From assembly GCA_050010135.1 (NCBI GenBank), contig JBEKLP010000002.1, positions 29,203 to 93,202 on the forward strand: a stretch of 64,000 nucleotides of DNA. Reading direction: 5' to 3'. Within the stretch, counting starts at the first letter, position 1. Every line of letters starts with the position of its first letter. Both the position numbers and the translations under genes were made by a program. The stretch comes from FEN-1073 sp050010135. GTDB taxonomy: Bacteria; Chloroflexota; Anaerolineae; Anaerolineales; RBG-16-64-43. Below, piece by piece: positions 1 to 7,856 of this stretch. The notes below the pieces were generated by a model. It worked only from the letters and a program-made list of their open reading frames with translations, did not search any database and was not told where the DNA came from.

Positions 1-1239
1 CTTGGATTCGCGGATGGTTTTGATTACCGCATCGAGGTTGTTCAGGGCGACCAGCAAGCCCTCGAGGATGTGGGCGCGGGCCTTTGCGCGGTCCAGCTCG
101 AATTTCGAGCGGCGGGTGATGACGGTCTGGCGGTGTTCGATGTAGATCTGCAGCGCGCGCTTGAGCGAAAGCAGCCGGGGTTCGCCTTCCACAAGCGCCA
201 GGATCTGCGCGCCGAAGGTGCTCTGGAGCGCGGTGTATTTGTACAGCTGGTTGAGAATAGGCTTGGGCGCCGCGCCGCGTTTGAGCTCGATCACGATGCT
301 CATCCCGCGCCGGTCGCTCTCGTCGCGCAGATCGGCTACACCATCGATGCGCCCCTCCCGCACCAGCTCGGCGATCCGCTCGATCAGCGCGGTTTTATTT
401 ACCTGATAAGGGATTTCGGTGATGCGGATGCGAAAACGCCCGCCGGACATCTCTTCGATGGGCGCCTTGCCGCGCACCACAATCCGCCCGCGGCCGGTAC
501 CGTAGGCCGAGGTGATGCCTTCCATGCCGACGATGATCCCGCCGGTCGGGAAATCCGGCCCGCGGACGAACTGCATCAGGTCCTCGACCGTTACCTCGTC
601 CATTTCGTCGTAGCGGTCGATCAGGTAGCGGATAGCGGAGGCGAGTTCGGTCAGGTTGTGGGGCGGGATGTTGGTAGCCATCCCGACGGCAATGCCGGAA
701 GATCCGTTGAGCAGGAGGTTGGGTAATCGCGCCGGGAGAACCAGGGGTTCCTTGAGCGATCCGTCGAAATTGTCCGCAAAATCGACGGTTTCCTTGTCGA
801 TATCCAGCAGCATCTCCTCGGCCATTTTGTTGAGGCGGGCCTCGGTATAGCGCATTGCCGCCGGAGCGTCGCCGTCGATCGATCCGAAGTTGCCCTGCCC
901 GTCAACCAGCATGTAGCGCATCGAAAAATCCTGCGCCATGCGGGCCATCGCGTCGTAGACGGCCATATCGCCATGCGGGTGGTATTTCCCCAGCACCTCG
1001 CCGACGATACGGGCGCTCTTCTTATAGGAGCTGCCGGCGCGGATCCCCATGTCGTGCATGCCGAACAGGATCCGGCGATGCACGGGTTTGAGCCCGTCGC
1101 GCGCATCGGGCAGGGCTCGCGCGACGATTACGCTCATGGCGTAATCCAGGTAGGCGTGGCGCACCTGTTCGTCGATATCCACTCCGTGGATTCGGCCGCC
1201 GTTGTTGGTGGTTTGTTCTTTTTCCTTCTTTTCGGGCAT
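1..1239 (-). CDS. gyrA: DNA gyrase subunit A, 5' part (runs off the window)
   Basis: This is the N-terminal 413 codons of a type IIA topoisomerase A subunit. Gyrase introduces negative supercoils and this subunit cuts and rejoins DNA. The catalytic tyrosine is Tyr131 (context AAMRYTEARL), and the winged-helix breakage-reunion domain is recognisable from about residue 25 onward (YLDYAMSVIVARALPDARDG). The quinolone-determining region reads HPHGDMAVYD (residues 87-96), so the residue equivalent to E. coli Ser83 is Met92, while Asp96 (E. coli Asp87) is kept. The ATG at 1239 is chosen because it gives the expected N-terminus. A ParC paralogue cannot be fully excluded because the C-terminal GyrA box lies outside the window. 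Confidence 0.93.
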   Translation of the reverse strand, partial: MPEKKEKEQTTNNGGRIHGVDIDEQVRHAYLDYAMSVIVARALPDARDGLKPVHRRILFGMHDMGIRAGSSYKKSARIVGEVLGKYHPHGDMAVYDAMARMAQDFSMRYMLVDGQGNFGSIDGDAPAAMRYTEARLNKMAEEMLLDIDKETVDFADNFDGSLKEPLVLPARLPNLLLNGSSGIAVGMATNIPPHNLTELASAIRYLIDRYDEMDEVTVEDLMQFVRGPDFPTGGIIVGMEGITSAYGTGRGRIVVRGKAPIEEMSGGRFRIRITEIPYQVNKTALIERIAELVREGRIDGVADLRDESDRRGMSIVIELKRGAAPKPILNQLYKYTALQSTFGAQILALVEGEPRLLSLKRALQIYIEHRQTVITRRSKFELDRAKARAHILEGLLVALNNLDAVIKTIRESK

Positions 1240-1245
1240 GGGGGA

Positions 1246-1254
1246 ATTATACCA
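1246..1254 (-). promoter_or_regulatory. Extended -10 promoter of gyrA
   Basis: On the minus strand TGGTATAAT (an extended -10, TGnTATAAT) ends 6 bases before the gyrA ATG. Normal spacing would place the transcription start on or next to the start codon, so the mRNA would be leaderless. No good -35 hexamer is seen, which fits the extended -10 type. The transcription start is inferred. Confidence 0.55.
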
Positions 1255-1502
1255 ATTTAGGCCGTTTTTTTATATGTTTCGCATCGAAAATGTCATTCCA
1301 GAATTGATCCCTTTCGGCCTACCGGCTTGCGTTCGCAGGACCAAGAACTCCCAATAGATTCTTTCGCGCCATTCTCCCAACCAGTAAATTCCCACTGCTC
1401 TGCGAAACCGTAATTCCGGGGATTTATTCTCCACGATTCCGATGGATCGCGGCTTCGTCCGCCTCACTGTCCGGCCGGATCCATCGGGATGTTTTCATCC
1501 GG

Positions 1503-1531
1503 TTGACACTTTATTTAGTTTATCTTATAAT
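1503..1531 (+). promoter_or_regulatory. Consensus sigma-70 promoter of the marR-ABC operon
   Basis: TTGACA (1503-1508), a 17 bp spacer and TATAAT (1526-1531) match the housekeeping consensus exactly. The predicted start, near 1538, lies only about 11 bases before the marR ATG. Confidence 0.85.
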
Positions 1532-1547
1532 TAGATTATCTAATTAT
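1527..1547. promoter_or_regulatory. Palindromic operator, probably for the adjacent MarR protein
   Basis: The arms ATAATTAGAT and ATCTAATTAT are a perfect 10 bp inverted repeat around one central base. The site overlaps the -10 box, the predicted transcription start and the base before the ATG. MarR dimers typically bind palindromes of this size in their own promoter, so simple steric autorepression is likely (inference). Confidence 0.75.
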
Positions 1548-1548
1548 T

Positions 1549-2013
1549 ATGGAAACCGATGCCGAATCTGTTTCACGCGCGCTGCTGGACGCCGTACCGC
1601 TTGCTATGCGCGCCATCCGGGCCGAGATGCGCCGCCGCAGGGGCGCGGATCTGCCCGTCCCCGCCTTCCGCGCGCTCTTGTTCCTCCAGCGGAACACCGG
1701 CGCGCCGCTCAAAGCCGTGGCGGACCATCTCGGGCTGACCTGTCCGACGGTTTCCAAGATGGTCCAGGGGCTGGTGGCGCGCGGATTGGTGGAACGTCCT
1801 GATTCCAAAACCGACCGGCGGCGTGTGGCCCTGCGGCTTACGGCGAAGGGGAATACCCTCGTGGACAAGGTCCGGGGCGAAACCGCCGATGCGCTGGCGG
1901 AAAAAATCGCAACCCTGCCAGCTGCGGATCGTACGCGCCTGGCCGCCGCGCTGCAAACCCTGGATATAATTTTCCGGCCCCGCCCACCGGACGATGCCGG
2001 CGCGCAACGGTGA
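1549..2013 (+). CDS. MarR-family transcriptional regulator
   Basis: A 154-residue winged helix-turn-helix regulator of normal MarR length. The DNA-binding part spans about residues 45-100, with the recognition helix in LGLTCPTVSKMVQGL followed by the wing (RPDSKTDRRRVALRLT), which carries the DxRxxR-type motif of the family. It is the first gene of an operon with an ABC-2 exporter: its stop is 4 bases before the next ATG. A near-perfect palindrome sits on its promoter, so it probably represses itself and the exporter and responds to a toxic compound the pump removes; the ligand is unknown. There is no Shine-Dalgarno before the ATG, which fits a very short leader. Confidence 0.9.
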   Translation: METDAESVSRALLDAVPLAMRAIRAEMRRRRGADLPVPAFRALLFLQRNTGAPLKAVADHLGLTCPTVSKMVQGLVARGLVERPDSKTDRRRVALRLTAKGNTLVDKVRGETADALAEKIATLPAADRTRLAAALQTLDIIFRPRPPDDAGAQR

Positions 2014-2017
2014 TGCC

Positions 2018-2815
2018 ATGTCCATTCTCGAAACGTTTTCCCTCACCCGGAAATTCGGGCAACTGACCGCGGTCGATTCGCTTTCGCTGGCGATCCAGCC
2101 GGAGGAAATTTTCGGATTGCTCGGGCCCAACGGCGCGGGAAAAACCACCACGATCAAGATGCTCACCACCCTGCTCCCGCCCACTTCCGGCGACGCGGTG
2201 ATCGCCGGATTCGATCTGCTTCGGCGCCCCGGCGACGTGCGCCGGGTGATCGGTTACGTGCCGCAAATGCTTTCGGCCGACGGCACGCTGACCGGGTATG
2301 AAAACCTGGCAATCATGGGCAAGCTGTACGACATTCCGCGCCGGGAGTTGAAATCGCGCGTGAACGAGGCGCTCGAGTTTATGGGACTGGCCGATTCGGC
2401 CGACAAGATGGTGCGCGACTATTCCGGAGGGATGATCCGCCGACTGGAAGTGGCCCAGTCGATGCTGCATCGCCCGCAGGTCTTATTTTTGGATGAACCC
2501 ACCACCGGCCTGGATCCGGTCGCGCGGCAGACGGTCTGGCGGTTGATCGAGCAGCTGCGCGCCGACTATGGAACCACCATCCTGCTCACCACCCATCTGA
2601 TGGAGGAGGCTGACCACCTCTGCAGCCGGGTGGCCATCATGCATCACAGTCGTGTGGTGTCGGTTGGAGTGCCGGCCGAACTGAAAGCCGCACTTGGCAC
2701 GCCCGGCGTGACCCTCGACGACGTGTTCATCCATTTCACCGGAGATCAAATTGAAACCGGAGGAAGCTACCGTGAAACCTCAAGAAATCGCCGCGTCGCC
2801 CGCCGTTTGGGCTAG
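2018..2815 (+). CDS. ABC-2 exporter ATP-binding protein (DrrA-like)
   Basis: A 265-residue ATPase that would power the membrane protein encoded next. Walker A GPNGAGKTT lies near residue 36, the signature YSGGMIRRLEVAQ is mid-protein, Walker B is VLFLDEPTTGLDP and the switch histidine is in LTTHLMEEADHL. This arrangement matches daunorubicin/NodI-type exporters. The ATG at 2018 gives the usual N-terminus directly after the marR stop; an in-frame upstream codon at 1994 would lie inside marR. The last residues overlap the permease gene by about 44 bases, suggesting translational coupling. Confidence 0.92.
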   Translation: MSILETFSLTRKFGQLTAVDSLSLAIQPEEIFGLLGPNGAGKTTTIKMLTTLLPPTSGDAVIAGFDLLRRPGDVRRVIGYVPQMLSADGTLTGYENLAIMGKLYDIPRRELKSRVNEALEFMGLADSADKMVRDYSGGMIRRLEVAQSMLHRPQVLFLDEPTTGLDPVARQTVWRLIEQLRADYGTTILLTTHLMEEADHLCSRVAIMHHSRVVSVGVPAELKAALGTPGVTLDDVFIHFTGDQIETGGSYRETSRNRRVARRLG

Positions 2816-3608
2816 TCCGGTGGCGCTGCTCAGCGGGTTATTCCGCTTTATCGATAAAACGCTGGTCATCACCGAGCTGGAAGTTCGCAAGCTGAGCCAC
2901 GACGCGACGGAACTAATCACACGCGCGGTTCAGCCGGCCCTCTGGCTGCTGGTCTTCGGCCAGGTGTTCACCAAGATACGCGCCATTCCCACCGGAAACA
3001 TCCCCTACATCGATTACATGGCGCCCGGCATCCTCGCCCAAAGCGTTTTGTTCGTTTCCATCTTCTACGGCATCGCCATCATCTGGGAACGCGACCTGGG
3101 CATCGTGCATAAGTTCCTGGCCAGCCCCACCCCGCGTGCCGCGCTGGTGCTGGGAAAAGCCCTTTCGGCCAGCGTGCGCAGCTTCTCGCAAGCGGTGATC
3201 ATCTATGTGCTGGCGCTATTGCTGGGCGTTAAGATCAATTGGAGTCTGCTCGCGCTGCTCGGCGTCCTGGTGGTTATCGTCTTCGGGTCATGTTTCTTCT
3301 CCACCTTTTCGCTGATCATCGCCTGCCTGGTGAAAACCCGCGAACGGTTTATGGGCATCGGCCAGGTGCTGACGATGCCGCTTTTTTTTGCGAGCAACGC
3401 CATCTATCCAATCACGCTGATGCCGAGCTGGCTGCAGATCCTGGCCCGGGTCAATCCCCTGACCTACGAAGTAGATGCGCTGCGCGCTCTGATGCTCTCG
3501 GGATGGGTGAGCACCTTTGGAATCGGATGGGACATAGTGATCCTTGCGATCACAACAGCTGTACTGGTCTGGATCGGGACTTTGCTGTACCCAGCAGTTG
3601 TTTTCTAA
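2772..3608 (+). CDS. ABC-2 type transporter membrane protein (DrrB-like)
   Basis: A 278-residue inner-membrane permease that pairs with the preceding ATPase. About six hydrophobic segments are visible, starting near PALWLLVFGQVF, and the family's C-terminal motif region (MPLFFASNAIYPITLMP) is present. The GTG at 2772 is preferred because GGAGGAA lies 6 bases upstream; an in-frame TTG at 2751 has no ribosome site. The start lies inside the 3' end of the ATPase gene. The substrate is probably a drug-like or hydrophobic compound, inferred from the MarR partner only. Confidence 0.88.
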   Translation: MKPQEIAASPAVWASPVALLSGLFRFIDKTLVITELEVRKLSHDATELITRAVQPALWLLVFGQVFTKIRAIPTGNIPYIDYMAPGILAQSVLFVSIFYGIAIIWERDLGIVHKFLASPTPRAALVLGKALSASVRSFSQAVIIYVLALLLGVKINWSLLALLGVLVVIVFGSCFFSTFSLIIACLVKTRERFMGIGQVLTMPLFFASNAIYPITLMPSWLQILARVNPLTYEVDALRALMLSGWVSTFGIGWDIVILAITTAVLVWIGTLLYPAVVF

Positions 3609-3970
3609 GCCCGGCCGGAACCACCCTGACGGGAGCAATCCTTTTCTTCATAGATATTCGAAACGCTTTTCCGGTCCACGCTTTAGGAAGTCCTTTTCGG
3701 GCACGGTCGGGAAGAAGGTTTATAAGGAAACCTCCCAAAAACACGCTCTCAAATCCGGCGGCTTTGCCCATGCGACTTTTATCCTATATTTAACCTATGA
3801 GCCGATGTGATAGATTACATTCACCAATATCCTTCTTCTCCCTGCATTTTTGCTTTGTATTATTCTGTTTTCGAAGACCTGCCCCTCGGCCGTGAGGGAT
3901 GATTTTCCCTCTGTCGGGAGCGGGGAAAAAACACCGGGCAAGTTTGAAAATGACGCGAGGAGAGCGATAC
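3609..3970. other. Intergenic region, no gene seen
   Basis: About 360 bases separate the exporter from the HEAT-repeat gene. No protein or RNA gene is convincing. A small perfect hairpin (GAGGGA/TCCCTC, 3894-3911) and the ribosome site GAGGAGAG (3957-3964) of the next gene are the only clear elements. A promoter for the HEAT gene should be here but no strong -35/-10 pair was found. Confidence 0.5.
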
Positions 3971-6889
3971 ATGTTTCTTGCCGGCCCCCCCAATATTGAA
4001 CGGATGAAAGAAGGGCGCCAGGTTCAAGGCTTGATTAAAGCCCTTGGTTATCACGACGCCTGGTTTGTCCGCAAGGCGGCTGCCGAGGCGCTCGGCAGCC
4101 TTCAGGACCCCGGCGCCATCGAACCGCTGATGCTCGCTTTGCAGGATGAAGACAAAGACGTCCGGCATGCGGCCGCCGCGGCGCTCGATCTTCTCCATTG
4201 GCGCCCGCGCAAAGATGAAGCCAGCGCCTATTATTGGATTTCCAAAAAAGTCTGGGAGCCGATCAGCGAGATCGGCCAGCCTGCGGTTGATCCACTGCTC
4301 GAGATGCTCATGGATCGTAACTGGTCGGATTGCAAAGCCGCCGTGGAACAACTTGGCAAGATCGGCGATTCGCGCACCATCCAGCCAATGATCGCCCTGC
4401 TGAGGAACTCCGGATGGAAATATATCGGCAACGAAGTGACGGAAGCGTTCACCCGGATCGGTGAGCCAGCCGTCGAGCCGCTCCTTGCCGCTCTGGGAGA
4501 CGTGGAAAGCGATGTCCGCCTCGCCGCAGTCCGCGCGCTGGGGGAGATCAGGGACCCGCGCACCACCGAACCGCTCTCGCGCGCGCTCCAGGATCCGGAC
4601 GGAGACGTACGCCAGACCGCCGCTGACGCGCTGGGCAAGGTGGGCGCGCCAGCTGTCGAATTGCTCATCGCCGCCCTGCGCGATCGGGTCGTCCCATGCA
4701 ACGTTGCCCAGGCGCTCGGCCGGATCGGCGATGCTCGCGCGGTCGAGCCGCTGATTTCCGCGTTTCATGACGAGGATTGGTCGGTGCGATCGGCCGCCTC
4801 GGATGCGCTCGCCAACCTCGGAAAGCCCGCCGTCCCGTTGCTCTTGGCCGCGCTCCGGGATACTGAGAAGAAAGTTCTCCAGTCCGCGGCCGAGACGCTG
4901 GATAAGCTCGGCTGGCATCCCGGAAACGACGAGACGGGTGCGTACTACTGGATCGCGAAGAAATATTGGGATAAGTGCGCCGCCCTCGGCCCGCAAGCCG
5001 TCGCGCCACTCTTAGCCATGGGGAAAGAGAAAGACCCGGAGGTCCGCAAGGCGATCGTCCTGGTGTTCGGGAAAATCAACGACCCGCGCGTCATCGAGTC
5101 GCTGGTTCTCTCGCTGGGGGATGAGGACGATGCCGTGCGCGACGCTGCAGCGGAGACGCTCGGAAAAATCGGGCAGGGAAAGGCCGTCCGTCCGCTCATC
5201 ATCGCCCTGCGGGATGAGAATTGGTCGGTGCGCAAGGCGGCCGCCGAATCCCTCGGCCATATCGGCGATGAAAGCGCCTTCGAGCCGCTGATCGAATCTC
5301 TGGGCGACTACAACTACCGAGTGCGCGAGGCGGCCGCGGAAGCCCTGGGCAAGACCGGCAACCCCTTTGCGGTGGAGCCGTTGATCGAGGCGCTCGAAAG
5401 CGAAGGCGAAGATCTGCGCAAGGCGGCCGCCGAGGCCCTCGGCCGGATCGGCGATTCGCGCGCCGTCGAACCCCTCATCCGGGCCTTGGAATGGGACTAT
5501 TACGAATTATTCGAGGCCACGCTGGCCCGGCGCAAAGTAAGCGATCCGGACGCCGAACGAGCATTGATCGGCGAACTTTCCGAAAAATATATTTTCATCC
5601 GCGAGGCCGCCGCCCGGGCCCTGGGGCAAATCGGCGATACCCGCGCGGTCGAGCCGCTCATCGCCGCCTTGAAATACGTCTCGCAAAATGTGCGCGTGGC
5701 GTCGGTCGAGGCGCTCGGCATAATCGGCGACGCGCGCGCCGTCATCCCGCTGATCGAAACCCTCAAGGACCACAGTGCCGATGTGCACGACGCATCCGTC
5801 GAAGCGCTGATCAAGCTGGGCGAAGCCGCTGTCGAGCCGCTGATCGACGAACTGAAGGATGAGCGGCCGGAGGTGCGCCTGGCGGCCATTGATGTGCTGG
5901 GTAAGATCGGCGACTCCCGCGCCGTCGAGCCGCTGATCCTGGCCCTCAAAGATGAAAATATCCCCGTCCGCGAGGTGGCTGCGCTCGCGCTCGGAAAGAT
6001 CGGCACCGCCGCGATCGAACCGCTGGTAAACACCCTCAGTTTCGAAAACAAGGACGTCCGCCGGGCCGCCGTCGGCATTCTGGTCAAGCTCGATTGGCAA
6101 CCCGACCAGGATGCGGCCAGCGCCTATTATTGGATCGTCAAGCACGAGTGGGGCCAATGCGTCGCCATCGGAATTCCGGCCATCGAACCGCTGATCACCG
6201 CGTTGAAAGACCAGGAAGCGCTCTCGCACGACGAATGGCATGAGCGCCAAAACGTGGTGGCCGCCCTTGGCCAGATCGGCGCACCGGCCGTCAGTCCCCT
6301 GATCGCCGCGTTAAAAAGCGAGAACGAGGATTTGTGCAAAGCCGCCGTCGAAGCGCTGGGAAAAATTGGCGAACCGGCCGTCGAACCGCTGATCGTCTCA
6401 CTGGGAGACGAATATTTCGGAGTCAGCATGGCCTGCGCGGAAGCGCTCGGCAAGATCGGCGACCCGCGCGCCGTCGAACCGCTGATTGGCGCCCTGAAAA
6501 ACGGCGTATGGTATATGATCCGCAAAGCCGCCGCGGAAGCGCTCGGCAAAATCGGCGACCCGCGCGCCGTCGACCCGCTGATCGGCATGCTTCGCGACGA
6601 ATACTTCAAAGTCCGCGAGGCCGCTGCCGGGGCGTTGATCAAAATCGGCGCGCCGGCAGTCGAACCGCTAATCACCGCGCTGCAGTATCGGGAATGGCGG
6701 ATGCGCAAAGCCGCCACCGAAGTGCTGGGCAAGATCGGCGACCCGCGCGCCGTCGAACCGCTGATCAGCGCGCTTTCCGACGAGGACAAGGACGTCCGCA
6801 AATCCGTCGCTTGGGGACTGGTTTCGCTCTCCCACGCGGCGCAACTGGAAGACGAGATAAAACAGAGAATTCTCTCGGTTCTCTCCTGA
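3971..6889 (+). CDS. Large HEAT-repeat protein (PBS-lyase HEAT-like repeats)
   Basis: A 972-residue protein made almost wholly of roughly 30-residue helical repeats of the type 'IGDPRAVEPLIxALxDExxxVRxAAAEALGK'. This is the PBS-lyase HEAT-like family, which forms a right-handed solenoid for protein binding. The regular repeats are broken three times by a longer unit with the pattern LxWxPxxDxxxAYYWIxKxxW, near residues 70, 340 and 730. There is no signal peptide or membrane segment, so it is probably cytoplasmic. The ATG at 3971 follows GAGGAGAG by 6 bases; an in-frame ATG at 3950 is less well placed. The partner is unknown and the flanking genes give no clue. A scaffold or phycobilin-lyase-like role cannot be told apart here. 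Confidence 0.85.
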   Translation: MFLAGPPNIERMKEGRQVQGLIKALGYHDAWFVRKAAAEALGSLQDPGAIEPLMLALQDEDKDVRHAAAAALDLLHWRPRKDEASAYYWISKKVWEPISEIGQPAVDPLLEMLMDRNWSDCKAAVEQLGKIGDSRTIQPMIALLRNSGWKYIGNEVTEAFTRIGEPAVEPLLAALGDVESDVRLAAVRALGEIRDPRTTEPLSRALQDPDGDVRQTAADALGKVGAPAVELLIAALRDRVVPCNVAQALGRIGDARAVEPLISAFHDEDWSVRSAASDALANLGKPAVPLLLAALRDTEKKVLQSAAETLDKLGWHPGNDETGAYYWIAKKYWDKCAALGPQAVAPLLAMGKEKDPEVRKAIVLVFGKINDPRVIESLVLSLGDEDDAVRDAAAETLGKIGQGKAVRPLIIALRDENWSVRKAAAESLGHIGDESAFEPLIESLGDYNYRVREAAAEALGKTGNPFAVEPLIEALESEGEDLRKAAAEALGRIGDSRAVEPLIRALEWDYYELFEATLARRKVSDPDAERALIGELSEKYIFIREAAARALGQIGDTRAVEPLIAALKYVSQNVRVASVEALGIIGDARAVIPLIETLKDHSADVHDASVEALIKLGEAAVEPLIDELKDERPEVRLAAIDVLGKIGDSRAVEPLILALKDENIPVREVAALALGKIGTAAIEPLVNTLSFENKDVRRAAVGILVKLDWQPDQDAASAYYWIVKHEWGQCVAIGIPAIEPLITALKDQEALSHDEWHERQNVVAALGQIGAPAVSPLIAALKSENEDLCKAAVEALGKIGEPAVEPLIVSLGDEYFGVSMACAEALGKIGDPRAVEPLIGALKNGVWYMIRKAAAEALGKIGDPRAVDPLIGMLRDEYFKVREAAAGALIKIGAPAVEPLITALQYREWRMRKAATEVLGKIGDPRAVEPLISALSDEDKDVRKSVAWGLVSLSHAAQLEDEIKQRILSVLS

Positions 6890-7043
6890 TCGATCCGAAA
6901 AGAAATAGTCGAGCAGCCTTATCTCCCGGCCGGTTTGCATTCCGAAGTTAATCGGCAAGTAGATGGTTGCCCATTTACTATCCGCCAATGAGCAGCCTAT
7001 TTAGCCGGGAAAATGCCTTTCTTGTAAAAGGAAGGCCCGGCCG

Positions 7044-7071
7044 TTGACATCGGCTCCGGGAGGGGTATAAT
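7044..7071 (+). promoter_or_regulatory. Sigma-70 promoter of rplU-rpmA
   Basis: TTGACA (7044-7049), 16 bp, TATAAT (7066-7071). The start site would be near 7078, leaving a leader of about 100 bases before rplU. Confidence 0.85.
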
Positions 7072-7081
7072 ATCCTTCTCT

Positions 7082-7107
7082 TGCCCCGGAAGCGGAATGC
7101 CGGGGCA
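7082..7107 (+). promoter_or_regulatory. Hairpin in the rplU mRNA leader
   Basis: TGCCCCGG and CCGGGGCA form a perfect 8 bp stem with a 10-base loop at the very 5' end of the predicted rplU transcript. Ribosomal protein leaders are known from other phyla for L21 operons, so autoregulation by L21 is possible. No U-run follows, so it is not a terminator. Confidence 0.4.
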
Positions 7108-7178
7108 TGCGTATGAATACCCTCCCCCGGCGTCCGGGCCCCGATGGGCGTGACCGCCGGCCAAAGAAGGAGAGCAGA

Positions 7179-7499
7179 ATGAAGTACGCTATCGTGCAGA
7201 GCGGTGGCAAGCAATACCGCGCGGTGGAAGGTTCCATCCTCGAAGTTGACCGTCTCACCATCGAACCGGAAAAAACCTGCCATTTCGAGGAAGTGCTGCT
7301 CCTGGCCGACGACGGCAAAGTACAGGTCGGCTCGCCGACGATTTCGGGCGCCAAGGTCAAGGGCACCGTGGTGGAACATATCCGCGGCCCGAAAATCCGG
7401 GTGTTCCATTACAAGAGCAAGATGCGCTATCGCAAAACCCAGGGCCACCGCCAGGAATATACCCGGGTGCGTGTCGAAAAAATCACCGTCGGCAAATAG
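7179..7499 (+). CDS. rplU: 50S ribosomal protein L21
   Basis: A 106-residue protein of normal L21 length, opening with MKYAIVQSGGKQYRAVEG and ending with the typical basic KMRYRKTQGHRQEYTRVRVEKI stretch (GHRQ context). It binds 23S rRNA in the large subunit near L20. The ATG at 7179 follows AAGGAGAG; an in-frame upstream ATG at 7107 would overlap the leader hairpin and add non-family sequence. It is first in rplU-rpmA, and the 22-base gap to rpmA supports co-transcription. Confidence 0.97.
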   Translation: MKYAIVQSGGKQYRAVEGSILEVDRLTIEPEKTCHFEEVLLLADDGKVQVGSPTISGAKVKGTVVEHIRGPKIRVFHYKSKMRYRKTQGHRQEYTRVRVEKITVGK

Positions 7500-7520
7500 C
7501 GGAACGGAGGATTTCAAACC

Positions 7521-7790
7521 ATGGCTCATAAAAAAGGCGCCGGCTCCAGCCGGAACAACCGCGACAGCCAGTCCCAACGATTGGGAGTAAAACGATACGG
7601 CGGCCAGTTCATCCACGCCGGGACCATCATCGTGCGCCAGCGCGGAACGCGCATCCATCCTGGCCAGAACGTCGCCTGCGGCAAGGACGACACGCTCTTC
7701 GCCACAATCGACGGAGTTGTAAAATTCGATTTCTCGCGCGGCGGCCGCAAACAGGTTAGCGTGCTGCCCCAGGAAGTTCAAGCCGCCTAG
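7521..7790 (+). CDS. rpmA: 50S ribosomal protein L27
   Basis: An 89-residue protein matching L27, beginning MAHKKGAGSSRNNRDSQSQRLGVKRYGG. L27 reaches with its N-terminus toward the peptidyl transferase centre. The protein starts directly with the mature-type MAHKKG end rather than the Firmicutes-type cleavable extension, so no Prp protease is implied. The ribosome site GGAGG lies upstream of 7521. It lies between L21 and L31 in one transcription unit. Confidence 0.97.
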   Translation: MAHKKGAGSSRNNRDSQSQRLGVKRYGGQFIHAGTIIVRQRGTRIHPGQNVACGKDDTLFATIDGVVKFDFSRGGRKQVSVLPQEVQAA

Positions 7791-7856
7791 CGGCATTTCC
7801 CGACCACCAGCGGCCCGGTCATACTTCGGGCTCTGAACGGCCGGAAAGAGGACCTC

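Noticed and set aside
4231..6801. Long minus-strand open frames opposite the HEAT-repeat gene
   Set aside because: They arise from the repeated, GC-rich codon pattern of the HEAT gene; their products are Ser/Arg/Ala-rich and match no family.
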